Shown one piece after another: positions 17,556 through 28,104 of a stretch of DNA of 64,000 nt; positions within the stretch are counted from its first letter, which is position 1; each line of letters starts with the position of its first letter. The notes beneath the pieces were generated by a model. That model saw nothing but the letters and a program-made list of their open reading frames with translations. It made no database searches and was not told the origin of the DNA. The translations under genes were made by a program, and so were the position numbers. This DNA comes from Micromonospora rifamycinica (lineage in GTDB: Bacteria; Actinomycetota; Actinomycetes; Mycobacteriales; Micromonosporaceae): the NCBI RefSeq assembly GCF_900090265.1, contig NZ_LT607752.1:2542001-2606000 (forward strand). Direction: 5' to 3'.

Positions 17556-18050
17556 GTGAGCCTGTCGCCTTCCCCGTCGTCGCCGAGGTCCCCCGGCGCG
17601 GCGGCGTACTCCGAGCGGCTCGGCCTGCCGTGGTGGTGCTGGCTGGCCGGGGCGGCTCTGGCCGGGCTCGCCGCCGCCGAGGTCTGGATGGGGGCCGGCG
17701 GGGTCCGGGCCTGGCTGCCCTTCGTGCTGCTGCTGCCGGCCACCCTGGCCGGGCTGTGGTGGCTGGGCCGGGTCCGGGTCGCGGTCGACGACGCCGAACT
17801 GCGGGTGGACGACGCCCGGCTACCCGTGCGGTACGTCGCCGACGCGGTCCCGCTCGACGCCGAGGGCCGGCGCGAGGTGCTCGGGGTGGGCGCGGACCCG
17901 CTGGCCTTCGTGGTGCAGCGGCCGTGGATCGGCGGCGCGGTGCAGGTGGTGCTCGACGATCCGGACGATCCCACCCCGTTCTGGGTGGTGAGTTCCCGCC
18001 GGCCGACCGAGCTGGCCGCCGCCCTGCTGGCCGCCCGCGACACGGCCTGA
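17556..18050 (+). CDS. DUF3093 membrane protein
   Basis: 164 residues. Two closely spaced transmembrane helices (about residues 24-70) flank a short '[10 protein letters not shown]' turn and are followed by a cytoplasmic beta-rich domain containing '[21 protein letters not shown]' and '[32 protein letters not shown]' in shortened form. It matches the DUF3093 family (Rv2698), of unknown role. The GTG at 17556 is chosen for its -10 box and for the family start. Confidence 0.82.
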   Translation: MSLSPSPSSPRSPGAAAYSERLGLPWWCWLAGAALAGLAAAEVWMGAGGVRAWLPFVLLLPATLAGLWWLGRVRVAVDDAELRVDDARLPVRYVADAVPLDAEGRREVLGVGADPLAFVVQRPWIGGAVQVVLDDPDDPTPFWVVSSRRPTELAAALLAARDTA

Positions 18051-18105
18051 GCACACCACCCCGGCCCTGAGCACACCACCCCGGCCCTGAGCACACCGCC
18101 CCGGC
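18046..18105. repeat. Three 20-bp tandem repeats over the DUF3093 stop codon
   Basis: Units begin CCTGAGCACACC at 18046, 18066 and 18086. The stop codon TGA is part of each unit. Confidence 0.85.
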
Positions 18106-18135
18106 TGGACGCGCGGCCGGTACGGCGGGGCGGCG

Positions 18136-19158
18136 TCAGGGCAGGGCGGTGCCGCCGCCGGGCAGCTCCCGGCGTTGCCGGCGCAGGTCGCGGCGGAGTT
18201 GATCGGCGAGGGTCCGGGTGGCCCGGCGGTTCAGGTAGCTGGCCACGGCCGCCCCGGTGAGGAACGGCCCCAACGTGGTCAGGTTGCGGCCGAACCGCTT
18301 GAGCAGGGTGTCCCGCAGCTCCTTGCGGGCGGCGGTGCCGAGCACCGCGCTCACCCCGACGCCCGGGACCATCGGGTTGATGCCCCGCTGGCTGGCCCAG
18401 GACTGGACCAGGGCGACGGTCCGTGGGGTTCCGCCGGTCGGCAGCGGCGCTCCGTAGATCTCGTGCAGCTCGCCGATCAGTTTCAGCTCGATCGACACCA
18501 CGGCCACCGTCTCGGCGGCGAGCAGCACCGGCGCGGAGAGCAGGGTCGGGGCGACCGTCCACTCCACCGCGGCGACCCCGCCACCGGCCGCGCCCACCCC
18601 GGCGGTGGCCCGGGTGGCGTTGCGCACCAGCCGGTCGGCGAGCGCCTCGTCGTCCAGCCCGGGGAAGTGCCGCCGCAGCGTCGCCAGGTCCCGCACCGGG
18701 ATGTGCGGCGCGACGTCGGCCACCGCGTCGGTCATCCAGCGCAGCGCCGCCCTCGGCTTGAACAGGTCGGCGAGCCCTCGGCTGCGGGCCTGCCCGACCA
18801 GCCGGGTGAGCAGTTGCCGGCGGCGGGCCGGCGCGAGGTCGTCGGCGGTCAGCGCCGCCACCGTCGCGCCCAGTTCGTCACCGCTACGGTCGGCCGGTTC
18901 CGCCTCGTCCTCCCGTTCCGCGGTCCCGGAGGCGGCGTCCGGGGTGCCTGTGCGGCCGCCTGTGCCCACCCGGGCCGCCTCGGCACCCGCGGACGGGTCC
19001 GGGGCCGCGACGTCCGCACGGAGGACGTCAGCGGGGCGCGCGGCCGCTTCCGGGGCACCACTGCCCGCGACGGCCGGGGTGCCGCTGTCGGACGGCCCGG
19101 CTCCGGACCCCGGACCGTCCGGGTCGGACCCGCCGTGCCGCTCGCCGTGCTCGTTCAT
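18136..19158 (-). CDS. Conserved hypothetical protein, possibly EcsC-like
   Basis: 340 residues from the ATG at 19158 (ggagg-type site upstream). The first 110 residues are disordered, rich in Gly, Asp and Ala. The remainder is helical: '[27 protein letters not shown]', a glycine-rich hinge, then '[20 protein letters not shown]' followed by '[10 protein letters not shown]'. That last part resembles the core of EcsC-type proteins, but the match is by eye and weak. Probably membrane-associated; function unknown. Confidence 0.6.
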   Translation of the reverse strand: MNEHGERHGGSDPDGPGSGAGPSDSGTPAVAGSGAPEAAARPADVLRADVAAPDPSAGAEAARVGTGGRTGTPDAASGTAEREDEAEPADRSGDELGATVAALTADDLAPARRRQLLTRLVGQARSRGLADLFKPRAALRWMTDAVADVAPHIPVRDLATLRRHFPGLDDEALADRLVRNATRATAGVGAAGGGVAAVEWTVAPTLLSAPVLLAAETVAVVSIELKLIGELHEIYGAPLPTGGTPRTVALVQSWASQRGINPMVPGVGVSAVLGTAARKELRDTLLKRFGRNLTTLGPFLTGAAVASYLNRRATRTLADQLRRDLRRQRRELPGGGTALP

Positions 19159-19305
19159 CCGCCTGCCCTCCCGCGGCTCCCACCGCTCTGGTGGGCTCCT
19201 ACCACGAGTCAAGCAGCAACCCGCCGGGTCCGCACGGCGGCTCCGGTAGCGGCGGCCCCCCGAGGAGGCCGCCGCCGGGTGTGGTGGTTGCTCGGACGCA
19301 GGTGC

Positions 19306-19602
19306 TCAGACGCACTCTCGGCAGATCAGATCGCCGTTACGCTCGACCGCCAGCTGGCTGCGGTGGTGCACCAGGAAGCAGCGTCCGCACCGGAACTCGT
19401 CCTGCTGCATCGGGAGGACCTTCACGGTCAGCTCCTCGTCGGCCAGGTCGGCGCCGGGCAGCTCGAAGCTCTCGGCCACCTCGGCCTCGTCGACGTCCAC
19501 GGCGCCCGACTGTGAGTCGACCCGCCGGGCCTTGAGCTCTTCCAGGCTGTCCTCGCCGAGGTCGACCTCGTCGCGACGCGGGGCGTCGTAGTCGGTGGCC
19601 AT
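19306..19602 (-). CDS. DUF4193 small zinc-ribbon protein
   Basis: 98 residues, homologous to Rv2699c. An acidic N-terminus ('DLGEDSLEELKARR') is followed by 'FRCGRCFLVHHRSQLA' and 'LICRECV', giving two CxxC pairs that should bind one zinc. The ATG at 19602 has a gggagag ribosome-binding site. It is a short, highly expressed type of core actinobacterial protein of unknown role. Confidence 0.9.
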   Translation of the reverse strand: MATDYDAPRRDEVDLGEDSLEELKARRVDSQSGAVDVDEAEVAESFELPGADLADEELTVKVLPMQQDEFRCGRCFLVHHRSQLAVERNGDLICRECV

Positions 19603-19860
19603 CGGTTCACTCTCCCATATCGATGTTGTCGCTTCCGGTTGTAACGCCGGACGACGCTGTTTCGGTTCCCACTGGCCGGCCACCAATGTTGTCGGTCGCC
19701 CGACCCGACGGCCTCCGGATCGAGGCCCTCGGGGGCGAGCGCCGACGAGCGCGGTACCTTACCCCTCCCCCAGGCGAGGCATGTATACCGCCCTCGCGGC
19801 AGAGATGTACGCCCCAGCGCCCCAAGATGTTCCCAATGTGACTCAGGCGACACGAAGATA

Positions 19861-19876
19861 GGGGTAGTAGTACCCC
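19861..19876. promoter_or_regulatory. Operator-like inverted repeat GGGGTA-N4-TACCCC
   Basis: A perfect 6+6 bp inverted repeat with a 4-nt spacer, about 60 bp upstream of the candidate -10 box of the LytR_C gene. The binding protein is unknown. Confidence 0.35.
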
Positions 19877-19934
19877 GTTCCCGGTCGCCGCGCCGGCATG
19901 TCGGACTGTTTCCACGCGTCCGTCGGACAACCGT

Positions 19935-19940
19935 TAACCT
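19935..19940 (+). promoter_or_regulatory. -10 candidate TAACCT for the LytR_C gene
   Basis: TAACCT would give a 5' leader of about 70 nt carrying the cgggag ribosome-binding site. No good -35 hexamer is seen. Confidence 0.35.
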
Positions 19941-20018
19941 CAGCGGCGTACTCGACGGCCGACGACGCCGCCCGCCGCCGACGTTCGCCGCCACCACCCA
20001 CCGTCCGGGAGCACCCAG

Positions 20019-20549
20019 ATGAGCTTTGCGCGAGTGCGAGCACTCGTTGTCGTCGGCCTGCTGGCGCTCGTCGCCCTGGTCTTCGTCGTGGTCGCCGTGG
20101 TCCGCGACACCCAGGGCAGCGGGGCCAACGCCCGGGGGTGCCCGGAGGGCTGGCCGCTGGCCGACCTGGCGCTGCGCAACTACAAGGATGTCAAGATCAA
20201 CATCCTCAACGGCACCAACGAGCCGGGCCTGGCAGGCAGCGTCGCGGACGACTTCCGCAACCGGAAGTTCCAGGTCAAGAAGCAGGGCAACGGCGCGCAC
20301 TTCGAGGGCGTGGCGCTGCTGCGCTTCGGCCCCAAGGGGGTCGGCTCCGCGCACCTGCTGCGGGCGTTCTTCCTCAACAACGCCGAACGCGACTACGACG
20401 CCAAGCGCCAGGACGACACGGTCGACGTGGTGCTGGGCGACGGTTTCCAACAGCTGGCCACCACCACCGAGGTCAACCAGTCCCTCGGCGACCTGGGAGC
20501 GCCGGTCGCCCCGGAGGGCTCCTGCCCGATGCCGGCCGAGGACCGGTAA
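20019..20549 (+). CDS. LytR C-terminal domain membrane protein (Cei-like)
   Basis: 176 residues. One N-terminal transmembrane helix (about residues 9-29) anchors an extracytoplasmic LytR_C domain containing 'INILNGTNEPGLAGSVADDFRNRKFQV' split by a short loop, and 'DVVLGDGFQQLA'. Syntenic with Rv2700 (cei), which is reported to affect mycobacterial cell-envelope integrity; the same job is inferred here. The ATG at 20019 is preceded by a cgggag site. Confidence 0.88.
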   Translation: MSFARVRALVVVGLLALVALVFVVVAVVRDTQGSGANARGCPEGWPLADLALRNYKDVKINILNGTNEPGLAGSVADDFRNRKFQVKKQGNGAHFEGVALLRFGPKGVGSAHLLRAFFLNNAERDYDAKRQDDTVDVVLGDGFQQLATTTEVNQSLGDLGAPVAPEGSCPMPAEDR

Positions 20550-20672
20550 CCGGCGGCGCGGTCGCGCCGGCCGGAAACCGGTGACCGGCGGCGCGGCCCG
20601 GCCGGTCGAGGACCGGCGGCGCGGCCGGGCCGACCGAGGACCGCCGGCCGGCGGCGGCGCGGCCGGGTCGCG
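20528..20672. repeat. Degenerate tandem repeats of the LytR_C gene 3' end
   Basis: Four units of roughly 30-37 bp related to 'GCCGGCCGAGGACCGG' plus 'GGCGGCGCGG'. The first unit is the last codons and stop of the LytR_C gene; the others lie in the convergent gap before suhB. Confidence 0.7.
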
Positions 20673-20675
20673 CGG

Positions 20676-21497
20676 TCAGGGGCCGCCGGAGGCGTCCAGG
20701 GCGGCCAGCCGGGTGTGCAGCGCCGCGAACAGCGCCGGCGGGGCCGCGATGACCAGGTCGGGGCCGGGCGGCAGGCCGTTCAGCCCGGTCACCCGCAGCC
20801 CGGCCTCCGCCGCGACGAGCCCCCCGGCGGCCAGGTCCCAGGCGGCCAGCCCCTTCTCGTAGTAGGCGTCGACCCGCCCCTCGGCGGCCAGGCAGAGATC
20901 CAGCGCCGCCGCCCCCATCCGCCGGATGTCCCGGACGTCCGCGATCAGGTCGGCGATCACCCGGGCCTGGTGCAGCCGGCGGCGGGGGTCGTAGCCGAAC
21001 CCGGTGGCGACCAGCGCCTGCCCCAGGTCGACCTCGGTGGAGCAGCGCAGCCGTTCGCCGTCCCGCCAGGCTCCGCCGCCCGCGGTGGCGGTCCACTCCT
21101 CGCCGGTCGCCACGTTGCGGACCACCCCGGCGACCACCTGCCCGTCCACCTCGGCGGCGAGGGAGACCGCGCAGTACGGGAGCCCGTACAGGTAGTTCAC
21201 CGTCCCGTCGATCGGGTCGACGATCCAGCGGACCACGCCGGACCCGACCGACCCGGCCGCCGCGCCGCCGTACTCCTCGCCGAGCACCACGTCCTGCGGA
21301 CGGACCGCGCGCAGGGCCTCCAGGACCTGCCGCTCCACCGCCCGGTCGGCGGCGGTGACCACGTCGGTGGCGGTGCTCTTGGTCGCCGCGACGGAGACCC
21401 CCTCGGCCCGCATCCGGGCCGCGGTGCCGGCCGCGTCCCGGGCCACCCCGATCGCGATCTCCAGCAGTTCCCGGGAGGTCGGCACGGAACCGGTCAT
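20676..21497 (-). CDS. suhB: Inositol monophosphatase family protein
   Basis: 273 residues. Mg-dependent phosphatase of inositol-1-phosphate or related sugar phosphates, feeding actinobacterial inositol lipids and mycothiol. Motifs seen: 'LGEEYGG' (metal-binding Glu), 'WIVDPIDGTVNYLYGLP' (metal-binding and catalytic DPxDGT), and 'GLAAWDLAAGGLVAAEAG' (WDxAAG). Complete and of usual length; ATG at 21497. Homologue of Rv2701c next to sigA, as in mycobacteria, although ppgK (Rv2702) is absent here. Confidence 0.92.
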   Translation of the reverse strand: MTGSVPTSRELLEIAIGVARDAAGTAARMRAEGVSVAATKSTATDVVTAADRAVERQVLEALRAVRPQDVVLGEEYGGAAAGSVGSGVVRWIVDPIDGTVNYLYGLPYCAVSLAAEVDGQVVAGVVRNVATGEEWTATAGGGAWRDGERLRCSTEVDLGQALVATGFGYDPRRRLHQARVIADLIADVRDIRRMGAAALDLCLAAEGRVDAYYEKGLAAWDLAAGGLVAAEAGLRVTGLNGLPPGPDLVIAAPPALFAALHTRLAALDASGGP

Positions 21498-21631
21498 GGA
21501 AGCTGCCCCTTTCGCACCGAGCTACGCGCACCGGACGTACCGGACGGAGATCCCCGGGGTAAGCCGAGCCGGCGTCCCCGCCGAAGCGGGCGACACGCCC
21601 AACGGATCCACGTCGTCGATCTCGCCCGGAC

Positions 21632-21637
21632 AGCATA
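21632..21637 (-). promoter_or_regulatory. -10 candidate TATGCT for suhB
   Basis: TATGCT on the minus strand would give a leader of about 125 nt. The same hexamer precedes the helicase and pectate lyase genes. Confidence 0.35.
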
Positions 21638-21818
21638 GGCACGCGCCGGACAGGCCGCGCGACACGCGTCCCGCCAGGTCCCGACGTGTCCACGGACCGG
21701 CTGGACGGGTCGCCGACCGCCGGGCGGGTAAGATAACCACAAAACTGACATAACTCCCGAACCGGTGGCACAGACGACCGGTTGCCGTGCGCCGCAGGAT
21801 GATCGCGGCAACCGGGGT

Positions 21819-21824
21819 TACAAT
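21819..21824 (+). promoter_or_regulatory. -10 candidate TACAAT for sigA
   Basis: TACAAT is the best -10 match in the region and would start a leader of about 137 nt before the sigA GTG. The -35 is not clear. Confidence 0.4.
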
Positions 21825-21967
21825 TCACCCTGCCCACGCGCCACGGACCGCCGCCGCACAGCCGGACCGGGACACGGGGGTCACTCAACGACATCGCACG
21901 GCACGGCACGCCACGCTGCGCCGGACGACCCCGGCCGTGCTCGCTCTTCGCCTCCGGAAGGTCATTC

Positions 21968-23569
<1,602 letters not shown>

Positions 23570-23817
23570 GCCGGTCACGTCAACCCGTAGTGTCGGTTTG
23601 ATCACCAGCCGTAGAACACCCGAAGCTACGCGGTCCAATACGCGTTTGTGATCGTTGACGTGGCACCCTGGGTGCACGGCACACTGTCCTTCCCGCCAGG
23701 TGTGACCTCGGTCCCCCGCGGGCACACTGGGAAGGCGGGGCCCGGTAAGGGTGTTGCACGATGAGTGAGCAACGACCGAAGAGAGTGTTCATCGGTGACG
23801 ACCAGAGGAGGAAGGCG

Positions 23818-24051
23818 ATGACCCCGACCCTCACGCCGCCGCCCGCAACGGTGGCGCCCCCAGCCGCCGATGAACGGTGCGACCGCTGCAATGCTGCCGG
23901 CAAGCTCCGTATCACTCTGGCGGGTGGGAGCGAGTTGGTGTTCTGTGGGCACCACGCGAACAAGTACGCCGAGGATCTCGTGAAGATCACGGTCAAGTTC
24001 GCGACGGACCCGGAGTTCACCTGGCGTGGCGCCGACCTGATGGCGAACTAA
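23818..24051 (+). CDS. DUF7455-like small zinc-binding protein
   Basis: 77 residues from the ATG at 23818, which has the strongest ribosome-binding site of the region (agaggagg). An in-frame ATG at 23761 would add 19 residues and cannot be excluded. The core is 'ERCDRCNAAGKLRITL' and 'LVFCGHHANKYAEDLVKI', that is CxxC...CxxH, a probable zinc site. This type of short protein follows sigA in Micromonosporaceae; function unknown. Confidence 0.82.
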   Translation: MTPTLTPPPATVAPPAADERCDRCNAAGKLRITLAGGSELVFCGHHANKYAEDLVKITVKFATDPEFTWRGADLMAN

Positions 24052-24073
24052 TTCCGTACCCGTACGACGACAT

Positions 24074-24112
24074 AGCTGGCCGGAGGGATCCTGTGGATCC
24101 CTCCGGCCAGCT
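24074..24112 (+). terminator. Intrinsic terminator of the DUF7455 gene
   Basis: Perfect 18-bp stem with a 3-nt TGT loop; the left arm begins AGCTGGCCGGAGGG. It is followed by TTCGTCC, and lies 22 nt after the stop codon. Confidence 0.88.
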
Positions 24113-24170
24113 TTCGTCCATCCCCCGCCCTCCCGCCCTCCCCGCCCGACCCCGGCTCTGCCCTGGCCCG

Positions 24171-24230
24171 GGTGATCAAGAGATTTCGGTCAGAAATCGG
24201 TGATCCGGTGACCAGAACCTCTTGATCACC
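24171..24230. repeat. 60-bp intergenic palindrome, copy B
   Basis: Same invariant tips as copy A and the GTCA/TGAC pair at element positions 19-22 and 39-42; the sequence between tips is otherwise different. It sits between the convergent DUF7455 and helicase genes, which already have a separate terminator at 24074-24112. Confidence 0.85.
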
Positions 24231-24277
24231 GGGGCGGGACCAGCGCGGGGCGTGGGGCGGGAGGGCAGGGCGGGGTG

Positions 24278-26074
24278 TCAGAGGGTCTGGAGGGTGGCTA
24301 TGCGTTCTTCGAGTTGCTCGATGGTCGCCTGGGCGCTCGGGGGGCCACCGCAGATCCGGCGGAGTTCCGCGTGGATCTTGCCGTGGGGTAGCCCGGTGCG
24401 GTGGTGCCGGGCGGCCACCAGGGCGTTCAGTTGACGCCGTAGGCCCACCCGGCGCTGAGCGGCACTCAGGGGTACCGGGGGTGCGACGGGGGCCGCAGCG
24501 GCCGGCTCAGCGGCCCGGACGGCTGCCCGGCGGCGCTGCGCGGCGAGCTGGTCGGCCTGGCGCTTGGTCAGCAGCTGCGAGACCTGGTCGGCGGTGAGCA
24601 GGCCGGGCAGGCCGAGGTACTCCTCCTCCTCGGGGGTGCCGGCCTGGGCGGCGGTGCCGAAGGACGCCCCGTCGAAGATCACCTGGTCGAGTTCGGCGGT
24701 CGCGGAGAGCGCGGTGAACCGCTTCTCCAGCTCGCCACTGGCCTGGTCGTCGCGCTGGGCGCGCTCCAGCAGCTCGTCGTCGAAACCCTCCCGGTCCTTG
24801 GGCTTGCCGAGCACGTGGTCCCGCTCGGCCTCCATCTCGCTGGCCAGCCCGAGCAGGTGCGGCACGCTCGGCACGAAGACCGAGGCCGTCTCGCCGGAGC
24901 GTCGGGCCCGGACGAACCGGCCGATGGCCTGGGCGAAGTAGAGCGGGGTGCTGGCGCTGGTGGCGTACACCCCGACCGCCAGCCGGGGGATGTCGACGCC
25001 CTCGGAGACCATCCGGACCGCCACCAGCCACCGCTGGGTGGACGCCGCGAAGGTCGCGATCCGGGCGGACGCCCCCTGGTCGTCGGAGAGCACCACGGTG
25101 GCCTTCTCGCCGGTCACCTGCTCGATCAGCTTGGCGTACGAGCGGGCGGTCTGCTGGTCGCTCGCGATGATCAGGCCACCGGCGTCGGCCATCCCGGCGT
25201 TGCGCAGTACCGTCAGCCGGGCGTCGGCGGCCCGCAGCACCTGCGGCATCCAGTCCCCGGCCGGGTCGAGGGCGGTCCGCCAGGCCTGGGCGATCAGGTC
25301 CTGGGTCATCGGCTCGCCGAGCCGCGCCGCCAGCTCGTCCCCGGCGTTGGTACGCCACCGGGTCTCCCCCGAGTAGGCCAGGAACAGCACCGGGCGCACG
25401 ACGCCGTCGCGCAGCGCGTCGGAGTAACCGTAGACCGAGTCGGCGCGGGAGCGCAGCAGCCCGTCGCCACCGCGCTCGTAGCTGACGAACGGGATCGGGT
25501 TGTCGTCGGAGCGGAACGGCGTCCCGGTGAGCATCAGCCGGCGTACCGCGGGCTCGAAGGCGTTCTTGACCCCGTCGCCCCAGGAGCGGGAGTCCCCGGC
25601 GTGGTGGATCTCGTCGAGGATGACCAGGGTGCGGCGGGTCATGGTGCGCCGCCGGTGCACCTGCGGGGCCATCCCGACCTGGGCGTAGGTGACGACCGCG
25701 CCGTGGAAGTCGGCGGCGGAGTGCAGGTCGGCGTTGCGGAACGCCGAATCGAGCTGGATGCCGACCCGGGCGGCGGCCTGCGCCCACTGGGTCTTCAGGT
25801 GCTCGGTCGGGGCGACCACGGTGACCGCCTCGACGGTGCCGTCGACCAGCAGCTCGGCGGCGATCCGCAGGGCGAAGGTGGTCTTACCGGCGCCGGGGGT
25901 GGCGACGGCGGTGAAGTCTTCGGTACGACGGCGCAGGTACTCCACCATCGCCTTGCGCTGCCAGGCCCGCAGGGGTGGGAACGTCTCCAACGCCGGCAAC
26001 CGGGGTGCCACCCGAGGCTCCTCTCCGACCGCACGAGGCGGATCCGGGCCGAGGGCCACGGTACCGCCGCCCAT
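24278..26074 (-). CDS. DEAD/DEAH-box superfamily 2 helicase
   Basis: 598 residues. RecA-like domain 1 has 'AVATPGAGKTTFALRIAAE' (Walker A), 'VVAPTEHLKTQW', 'ILDEIHHAGD' (DEIH box) and 'RLMLTGTPFRSD'; domain 2 has 'GGLIIASDQQTARSYAKLIEQ', 'VSEGVDIPRLAVGVYAT' and 'AQAIGRFVRARR'. The C-terminal 100 residues are helical and Arg/Ala-rich. This resembles ResIII-type helicases that act on DNA; the physiological role is unknown. The ATG at 26074 has a gagggcg site; the frame stays open far upstream but only as a shadow of the TRIC gene. Confidence 0.88.
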   Translation of the reverse strand: MGGGTVALGPDPPRAVGEEPRVAPRLPALETFPPLRAWQRKAMVEYLRRRTEDFTAVATPGAGKTTFALRIAAELLVDGTVEAVTVVAPTEHLKTQWAQAAARVGIQLDSAFRNADLHSAADFHGAVVTYAQVGMAPQVHRRRTMTRRTLVILDEIHHAGDSRSWGDGVKNAFEPAVRRLMLTGTPFRSDDNPIPFVSYERGGDGLLRSRADSVYGYSDALRDGVVRPVLFLAYSGETRWRTNAGDELAARLGEPMTQDLIAQAWRTALDPAGDWMPQVLRAADARLTVLRNAGMADAGGLIIASDQQTARSYAKLIEQVTGEKATVVLSDDQGASARIATFAASTQRWLVAVRMVSEGVDIPRLAVGVYATSASTPLYFAQAIGRFVRARRSGETASVFVPSVPHLLGLASEMEAERDHVLGKPKDREGFDDELLERAQRDDQASGELEKRFTALSATAELDQVIFDGASFGTAAQAGTPEEEEYLGLPGLLTADQVSQLLTKRQADQLAAQRRRAAVRAAEPAAAAPVAPPVPLSAAQRRVGLRRQLNALVAARHHRTGLPHGKIHAELRRICGGPPSAQATIEQLEERIATLQTL

Positions 26075-26114
26075 GAAAACGCCCTCGCGCACCGCACGCC
26101 GCGAAGGCCGGCCC

Positions 26115-26120
26115 AGCATA
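26115..26120 (-). promoter_or_regulatory. -10 candidate TATGCT for the helicase gene
   Basis: TATGCT on the minus strand, about 41 nt before the ATG at 26074, leaving room for a leader with its gagggcg site. Confidence 0.4.
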
Positions 26121-26175
26121 ACCAGCCGGGCCGGGCATCCCCAGCCGACACCACGCCGACCGACACCGCCCCTGG

Positions 26176-26826
26176 TCAGGACGGTGGGCGGTCCAGGCCG
26201 GTCTCCGGGGGACGCATCGTCGCCACCGGGGCCGACCAGCGCCGCCGCAGCGCCACCAGGCGCAGGACGAAGACCAGCAGCGCCGCCGCGGTCAGCCCGC
26301 CCACCCCGGCGTACCCCAGCCCGGTCAGCAGCACCACCATGATCGATCCGGCGAGCGCGGCGACGGCGTAGATCTCCCGGCGCAGCACCACCGGGATCTC
26401 GGCGGTGAGCAGGTCCCGGCCGAGGCCGCCGCCGATCGCGGTGAGCATGCCGATCACCACCGCGCCGACCGCCGGCACCCGGGCGTCGAGCGCCTTGAGC
26501 GTGCCGGTGACGGTGAACAGCGCCAGCCCGGCGGCGTCCAGCACCAGCACCGTGGTCCGCAGCCGGGCGAGCTGCGGGTGCAGCCAGAACACGGCGGTGG
26601 CGGTGACCGCGGCGGTGGCGGCGTACCGCCAGTCGGCGAAGGCGAGCGGCGGTACCTCGTCGATGGCCAGGTCCCGGAAGATCCCACCGCCCAGCGCCGC
26701 GACGAACCCGACGAACACCACGCCGAACAGGTCGAGCCGCTTGGCCACCGCCGCGGAGGCACCGGAGGCGGCGAAGACGGCCACCCCGGTCAGGTCGGCC
26801 AGGAGCAGGGCGGTGGAGGTGGTCAC
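26176..26826 (-). CDS. Trimeric intracellular cation (TRIC) channel family protein
   Basis: 216 residues, seven predicted helices in an inverted-repeat arrangement. Each half carries the family motif: '[14 protein letters not shown]' in the first and '[14 protein letters not shown]' in the second (UPF0126/YadS-type). Bacterial members have been assigned as cation channels or, in YadS, glycine transport; I cannot choose. The GTG at 26826 is supported by a TACCCT box 8 nt upstream. A disordered 12-residue tail follows the last helix. Confidence 0.88.
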   Translation of the reverse strand: MTTSTALLLADLTGVAVFAASGASAAVAKRLDLFGVVFVGFVAALGGGIFRDLAIDEVPPLAFADWRYAATAAVTATAVFWLHPQLARLRTTVLVLDAAGLALFTVTGTLKALDARVPAVGAVVIGMLTAIGGGLGRDLLTAEIPVVLRREIYAVAALAGSIMVVLLTGLGYAGVGGLTAAALLVFVLRLVALRRRWSAPVATMRPPETGLDRPPS

Positions 26827-26834
26827 ACCGCCGA

Positions 26835-26840
26835 AGGGTA
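26835..26840 (-). promoter_or_regulatory. -10 box TACCCT, leaderless start of TRIC gene
   Basis: TACCCT on the minus strand, then 8 nt, then the GTG at 26826. Confidence 0.5.
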
Positions 26841-26868
26841 CGGGTGCGGCCCGTCGGGCCGCCCCGGA

Positions 26869-27087
26869 TCACTCGCGGTACGAGTCGTAGATCTCCTTGC
26901 ACTTCGGGCAGACCGGGGAGCCGGGCTTGGCGGCCTTGGTCACCGGGAACGTCTCGCCGCAGAGCGCCACCACGTAGGTGCCCATCACGGCACTCTCGGC
27001 GATCTTCTCTTTGCGCACGTAATGGAACATCTCGGGACCGGTGTCGGCGTCCTTCACCTCGGGACGCTCAAGAACCTCTGTACTCAC
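26869..27087 (-). CDS. DUF3039 small protein
   Basis: 72 residues. A conserved '[27 protein letters not shown]' region (here quoted in part) precedes '[12 protein letters not shown]', giving one Cys plus a CxxC pair, a probable zinc site as expected for DUF3039. The GTG at 27087 is favoured over one two codons upstream because a ggaggt site then lies 7 nt away. Divergent from psuG. Function unknown. Confidence 0.88.
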   Translation of the reverse strand: MSTEVLERPEVKDADTGPEMFHYVRKEKIAESAVMGTYVVALCGETFPVTKAAKPGSPVCPKCKEIYDSYRE

Positions 27088-27164
27088 AGTCACACCTCCA
27101 ACAGCCCAAGTTTGGCAGGTCGACCAGGTCCGGTCCACCGCAGCCCACCCCGACGGTGGCCCGT

Positions 27165-27170
27165 TACGGT
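27165..27170 (+). promoter_or_regulatory. -10 box TACGGT, leaderless start of psuG
   Basis: TACGGT ends 7 nt before the GTG at 27178; no ribosome-binding site between. Confidence 0.5.
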
Positions 27171-27177
27171 AGCCGAC

Positions 27178-28104
27178 GTGACCACCTTCCACATCCGCCC
27201 CGGCACCGAGGTCGCCGCGGCCCTGCGCGACGGCCGTCCCGTCGTCGCCCTGGAGAGCACCATCGTCTCGCACGGTCTGCCCCGACCGGACAACCTGCGG
27301 GTCGCCCGGGAGATCGAGCAGACGGTACGCGACGCGGGCGCCGTCCCCGCCACCATCGGCATGGTCGACGGCGAGCTCGTCGTCGGCCTCGACGATGACC
27401 AGCTGACCCGACTCGCCACCGTCGACCCGGTGGCCAAGCTCTCCGTCCGTGACCTCGCCGTGGCCGCCGCCACCGGCGCGGACGGGGCCACCACGGTGGC
27501 CGCCACCAGTGCGGTGGCCGCCGCCGTGGGGATCGGTGTCTTCGCCACCGGCGGACTGGGCGGGGTGCACCGGGAGGCGGCGCAGACCTTCGACGAGTCG
27601 GCCGACCTGGTGACCCTGGCGCGTACCCCGATCACCGTGGTCTGCGCCGGGGTCAAGTCGATCCTCGACGTCGGGGCCACCCTGGAGCGGCTGGAGACCC
27701 TCGGGGTCGGGGTGGTCGGCTACCGCACCCGACGCTTCCCCGGCTTCTACCTGACCGACTCCGGTTTCGACCTGGACTGGTCGGTGGACTCCCCCGAGCA
27801 GGTCGCCGAGGTGCTGGCCGCCCGGGAGCAGCACGGCGTACACCGGGGTGGGTTGATCGTGGCCAACCCGCTGCCGGTCGACGAGCAGCTCGACCCGGCG
27901 CTGCACGACCGGACCCTCACCGAGGGGCTGGCCCGGCTGGGCCGCGACGGCGTCACCGGCAAGGCGGTCACCCCGTTCCTGCTGGCCCACTTCCACACGG
28001 CCACCGAGGGCGCCAGCCTGGCGGTCAACGTGCGGATCATCCTGCGCAACGCCGACCTGGCCGCGCGGATCGCGGTCGCGTCCGCCCGGCGCGGGGCGGC
28101 ATGA
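27178..28104 (+). CDS. psuG: Pseudouridine-5'-phosphate glycosidase
   Basis: 308 residues. Cleaves the C-C glycosidic bond of pseudouridine 5'-phosphate to uracil and ribose 5-phosphate. The family is recognised from '[19 protein letters not shown]', '[17 protein letters not shown]', '[11 protein letters not shown]' and '[11 protein letters not shown]', and the C-terminal '[16 protein letters not shown]' region. It overlaps the following kinase gene by 4 bp (ATGA), so the pair is translationally coupled and should act as a nucleoside salvage module. Confidence 0.93.
   Translation: MTTFHIRPGTEVAAALRDGRPVVALESTIVSHGLPRPDNLRVAREIEQTVRDAGAVPATIGMVDGELVVGLDDDQLTRLATVDPVAKLSVRDLAVAAATGADGATTVAATSAVAAAVGIGVFATGGLGGVHREAAQTFDESADLVTLARTPITVVCAGVKSILDVGATLERLETLGVGVVGYRTRRFPGFYLTDSGFDLDWSVDSPEQVAEVLAAREQHGVHRGGLIVANPLPVDEQLDPALHDRTLTEGLARLGRDGVTGKAVTPFLLAHFHTATEGASLAVNVRIILRNADLAARIAVASARRGAA

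Larger units (their letters stand above)
19603..20018. other. 416-bp divergent intergenic region (DUF4193 / LytR_C)
   Basis: No gene is seen. It is less GC-rich than its surroundings and should hold the promoters for both neighbours. It includes the 16-bp inverted repeat at 19861-19876 and a TAACCT -10 candidate at 19935-19940. Confidence 0.6.
21498..21967. other. 470-bp divergent promoter region (suhB / sigA)
   Basis: No gene is seen. It contains -10 candidates for both neighbours and a locally AT-richer stretch around 21730-21760. Confidence 0.6.

Noticed and set aside
23761-23817. Separate small ORF ahead of the DUF7455 gene
   Set aside because: It is in frame with the gene and would only lengthen the protein by 19 residues; the better ribosome-binding site is at 23818.
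24171-24230. Palindrome B as simply the terminator of the DUF7455 gene
   Set aside because: That gene already has a perfect stem-loop with a T-rich tail at 24074-24112, so the 60-bp element needs another explanation or serves the opposite gene.
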